DNA from: Rhabdophis nuchalis
Taxonomy: Eukaryota; Chordata; Lepidosauria; Squamata; Natricidae
Direction of reading: 5' to 3'
Assembly: GCA_039707465.1 (NCBI GenBank)
Contig: CM077646.1
Span: 78,020,715-78,084,714 of the forward strand
DNA length: 64,000 nt
Part shown: positions 62,366 through 64,000 of the stretch, piece after piece
Position numbering within the stretch: position 1 is the first letter of the stretch
Layout of the letters: each line of letters starts with the position of its first letter
Position numbers and translations under genes: made by a program
Notes under the pieces: model-generated
Database searches by the model: none
The model's input: only the letters and a program-made list of their open reading frames with translations
Told to the model about the DNA's origin: nothing

Positions 62366-62814
62366 CAAGGAGAATATTTAAGCTGGCTTCCATGCTTCTG
62401 CCTTGCCCTGCTGCTATCACCTAATAACTCCCAACACCCCACCAATCTCCCCTCAAAATCTCTGCCCTTTTGGACTCCTTCCACTGTCCCACTGCCATCT
62501 ATCCCTGATGCCCCATCTGGCCCTTTGACGTCTTCTTCCTTTTGTTGCTGACAAGGCATGCCTGGCTGAGGCAGCTGCCTGCCTGGGAGAAAGATGGGAA
62601 GGTGGAGTTGAAGCATACACTACAACTGTGATTTTGAAGCCCAGTTATAGCTAATGTTTGTTCAATGTCATTCTAACTCTAAGTAGTTGCTAAACCATTC
62701 CTGTGGCATACAGCTGCTATTTATAGAAGGTGGTTGTTACAGACACTATCCCAAAGGAAAGGAAAATTACTTGACTTTTTCCCATCCCCAAAAGAAGAAA
62801 ACAAGCTCATTTAT

Positions 62815-63615
62815 AGTTTTCACGCCTTCTCTGTGGTGGCTCCTCACTCTTGAACATCGCTCCTCCAGAAATTAGACTGGTCCCCACACTGGCACTCTTT
62901 CGTAAGGTCCTGAAGATGTGGTTTTGCCAGTGGGCCTGGGGAACTGTTAGGGGTAAAACACCCCCGTTGGAAACAAAACAGACAGAATAGTGCAATACAC
63001 CGGACAGCAAGAGATACGTTGCTTAAACCACACAAGAACTCTAAAACACTGATAGCAGAAAAATAAATAGTCTTTACTCTTGATGTAAGTAAAATACTTC
63101 TTTCAAACAGTGATACTAACTCCTCCAACAATAAACAGTCCTTCACCAAAACACAGTTGTCTTACAGTCAGTCAAAACAATGATTCTTCTTCCGTCTTCA
63201 GTTTCAGCTCCTTCTTCAGTGGCAATCAAGAAGCAAGGAAAGCAAAAAAAAAAAAAAGGGATGAACTGTGTTTCCAGCTGCCTTTTATGATTGAACTGGG
63301 AAACATAGCCAATCAGATTCCGCATAGTCTTTAAAGATACACATACCCTTTAATAATCCTGGCTTATATATATTGTCAACCCAACATCAGGATAATTATC
63401 CTAACAGGAACCCAGAGTGGGATGGAGCCCATTAAATGGCTGATATGAGTGTGTCTTGTCGTCGAGGGGAGTAGGGAAGTTATTATTTTATTTTTGTTAT
63501 TATTATTATTATTTATTTCTTCTATATTGTGTTTTTGATTTCTGTATGCCACATAAAGTTATCATAAGCAAGTAGTGGCTGTATAAATTTTCCAAAATAA
63601 ATAAATAAAAATAAA
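62815..63615 (+). mobile_element. Old L2-like relic interrupted by a solo LTR
   Basis: 62815-62944 in shifting plus-strand frames gives FHAFSVVAPHS and SFVRS-type residues, matching the FSVAGPALWN/LRSF end of L2-like ORF2. After the LTR, 63412-63615 continues as a 3' UTR with a TATT repeat (63484-63515), a GGCTGTATAAATTTTCC end and (AAAT)n. The TSD GGAAC links both halves. Confidence 0.5.
62945..63406 (-). mobile_element. Solo LTR (462 bp), minus strand
   Basis: Read on the minus strand: TGTTAGGATAATTATCCTGA, GGGTTGACAATATATATAAG, a TATA-like CATAAAAGGCAGC, AGTAAAGACTATTTATTTTT, then CCCCTAACA at the end. A 5-bp duplication, GGAAC, flanks it (62940-62944 and 63407-63411). The same family as 55137-55604 but moderately diverged. 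No internal coding region. Confidence 0.88.
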
Positions 63616-63819
63616 TATATCCTTTATTTAGGGACTCTAAGAAGACCCTCCCATTTTAAGATAAATTGTTTTAAGGATAAACTATTTAGAAAAGAATTGT
63701 CTTCAATTAAGTAAATGTGGTGCACTATATTTATAATGATATGTATGCATTCAAAAATGTAAACAGCATCATGCTGAGGTGCTGAGGCTATAATATATGT
63801 CAGACAGAAGTGAATACAA

Positions 63820-64000
63820 CAGGGGTGTCAAACTCAAGACCCAGAGACCAGATCCAGCCCTTGGGGTGCTTAGATCTGGCCTGTGGGGCCACCATGGAAA
63901 CAGGGAAGAACTGGCCTGTGATGCCTCTGCCAGCAAAACCAGAGCTCAGGAGGACTGCCCATAGGCTGGCAGAGGATTGCAGGAGGCCGTCGCAGACACA
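63820..64000. mobile_element. hAT-type MITE, left end (GTGTCAAACTC family), cut by the window
   Basis: CAGGGGTGTCAAACTCAAGA is the terminal motif shared with 5979 and 23794, followed by GATCTGGCCTGTGGGGCC. This is a longer member, and its right end lies beyond 64000. Confidence 0.7.

Overview
This is vertebrate nuclear DNA. The repeat content points to a squamate reptile, probably a snake, although the species cannot be fixed from the sequence. It contains CR1, L2-like and L1 LINEs, a Sauria-type SINE, hAT and Tc1/mariner elements, Penelope-like elements, solo LTRs and long tetranucleotide microsatellites. There are no prokaryotic genes.

The only host gene I can support is on the minus strand: the L-type voltage-gated calcium channel alpha-1 subunit, best matched to CACNA1D (Cav1.3). 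Exons of channel repeat I are present with canonical splice sites and consistent phases. In transcription order they are 26492-26353 (140 nt, IS2-IS3), 25136-24994 (143 nt, IS3-IS4), 22332-22180 (153 nt, IS5), 20539-20343 (197 nt, pore loop with the selectivity glutamate), and two alternative 104-nt IS6 exons at 7171-7068 and 6555-6452. The last two are the mutually exclusive exon 8 pair known from Cav1.2 and Cav1.3. The N-terminal/IS1 exons should lie beyond position 64000, and the exon after IS6 should lie before position 1. Everything else is intron.

Layout. 1-6451: intron with old L2-like and CR1 remnants, a composite tetranucleotide array and two adjacent hAT MITEs. 6452-7171: the IS6 exon pair. 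7172-20342: intron holding a Penelope-like foldback with a hammerhead ribozyme, microsatellites, CR1, a Tc1/mariner nested in a SINE-like repeat, and L2 copies. 20343-26492: the remaining four exons. 26493-64000: one very large intron. It contains a CR1 split by a younger L2-like insertion (40714-45260), a full-length L1 with a perfect target-site duplication (48490-54346), a Penelope-like locus with two hammerheads in opposite orientation (56037-57302), two solo LTRs and several hAT MITEs.

The most interesting signal is a set of three 47-nt hammerhead ribozyme motifs: 7825-7871 plus, 56202-56248 plus and 57165-57211 minus. Each sits in a Penelope-like terminal unit behind a tRNA B-box-like motif. 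One copy has compensatory changes in all three stems. A GIY-YIG-like C-terminal coding fragment lies between the two copies of the second locus.
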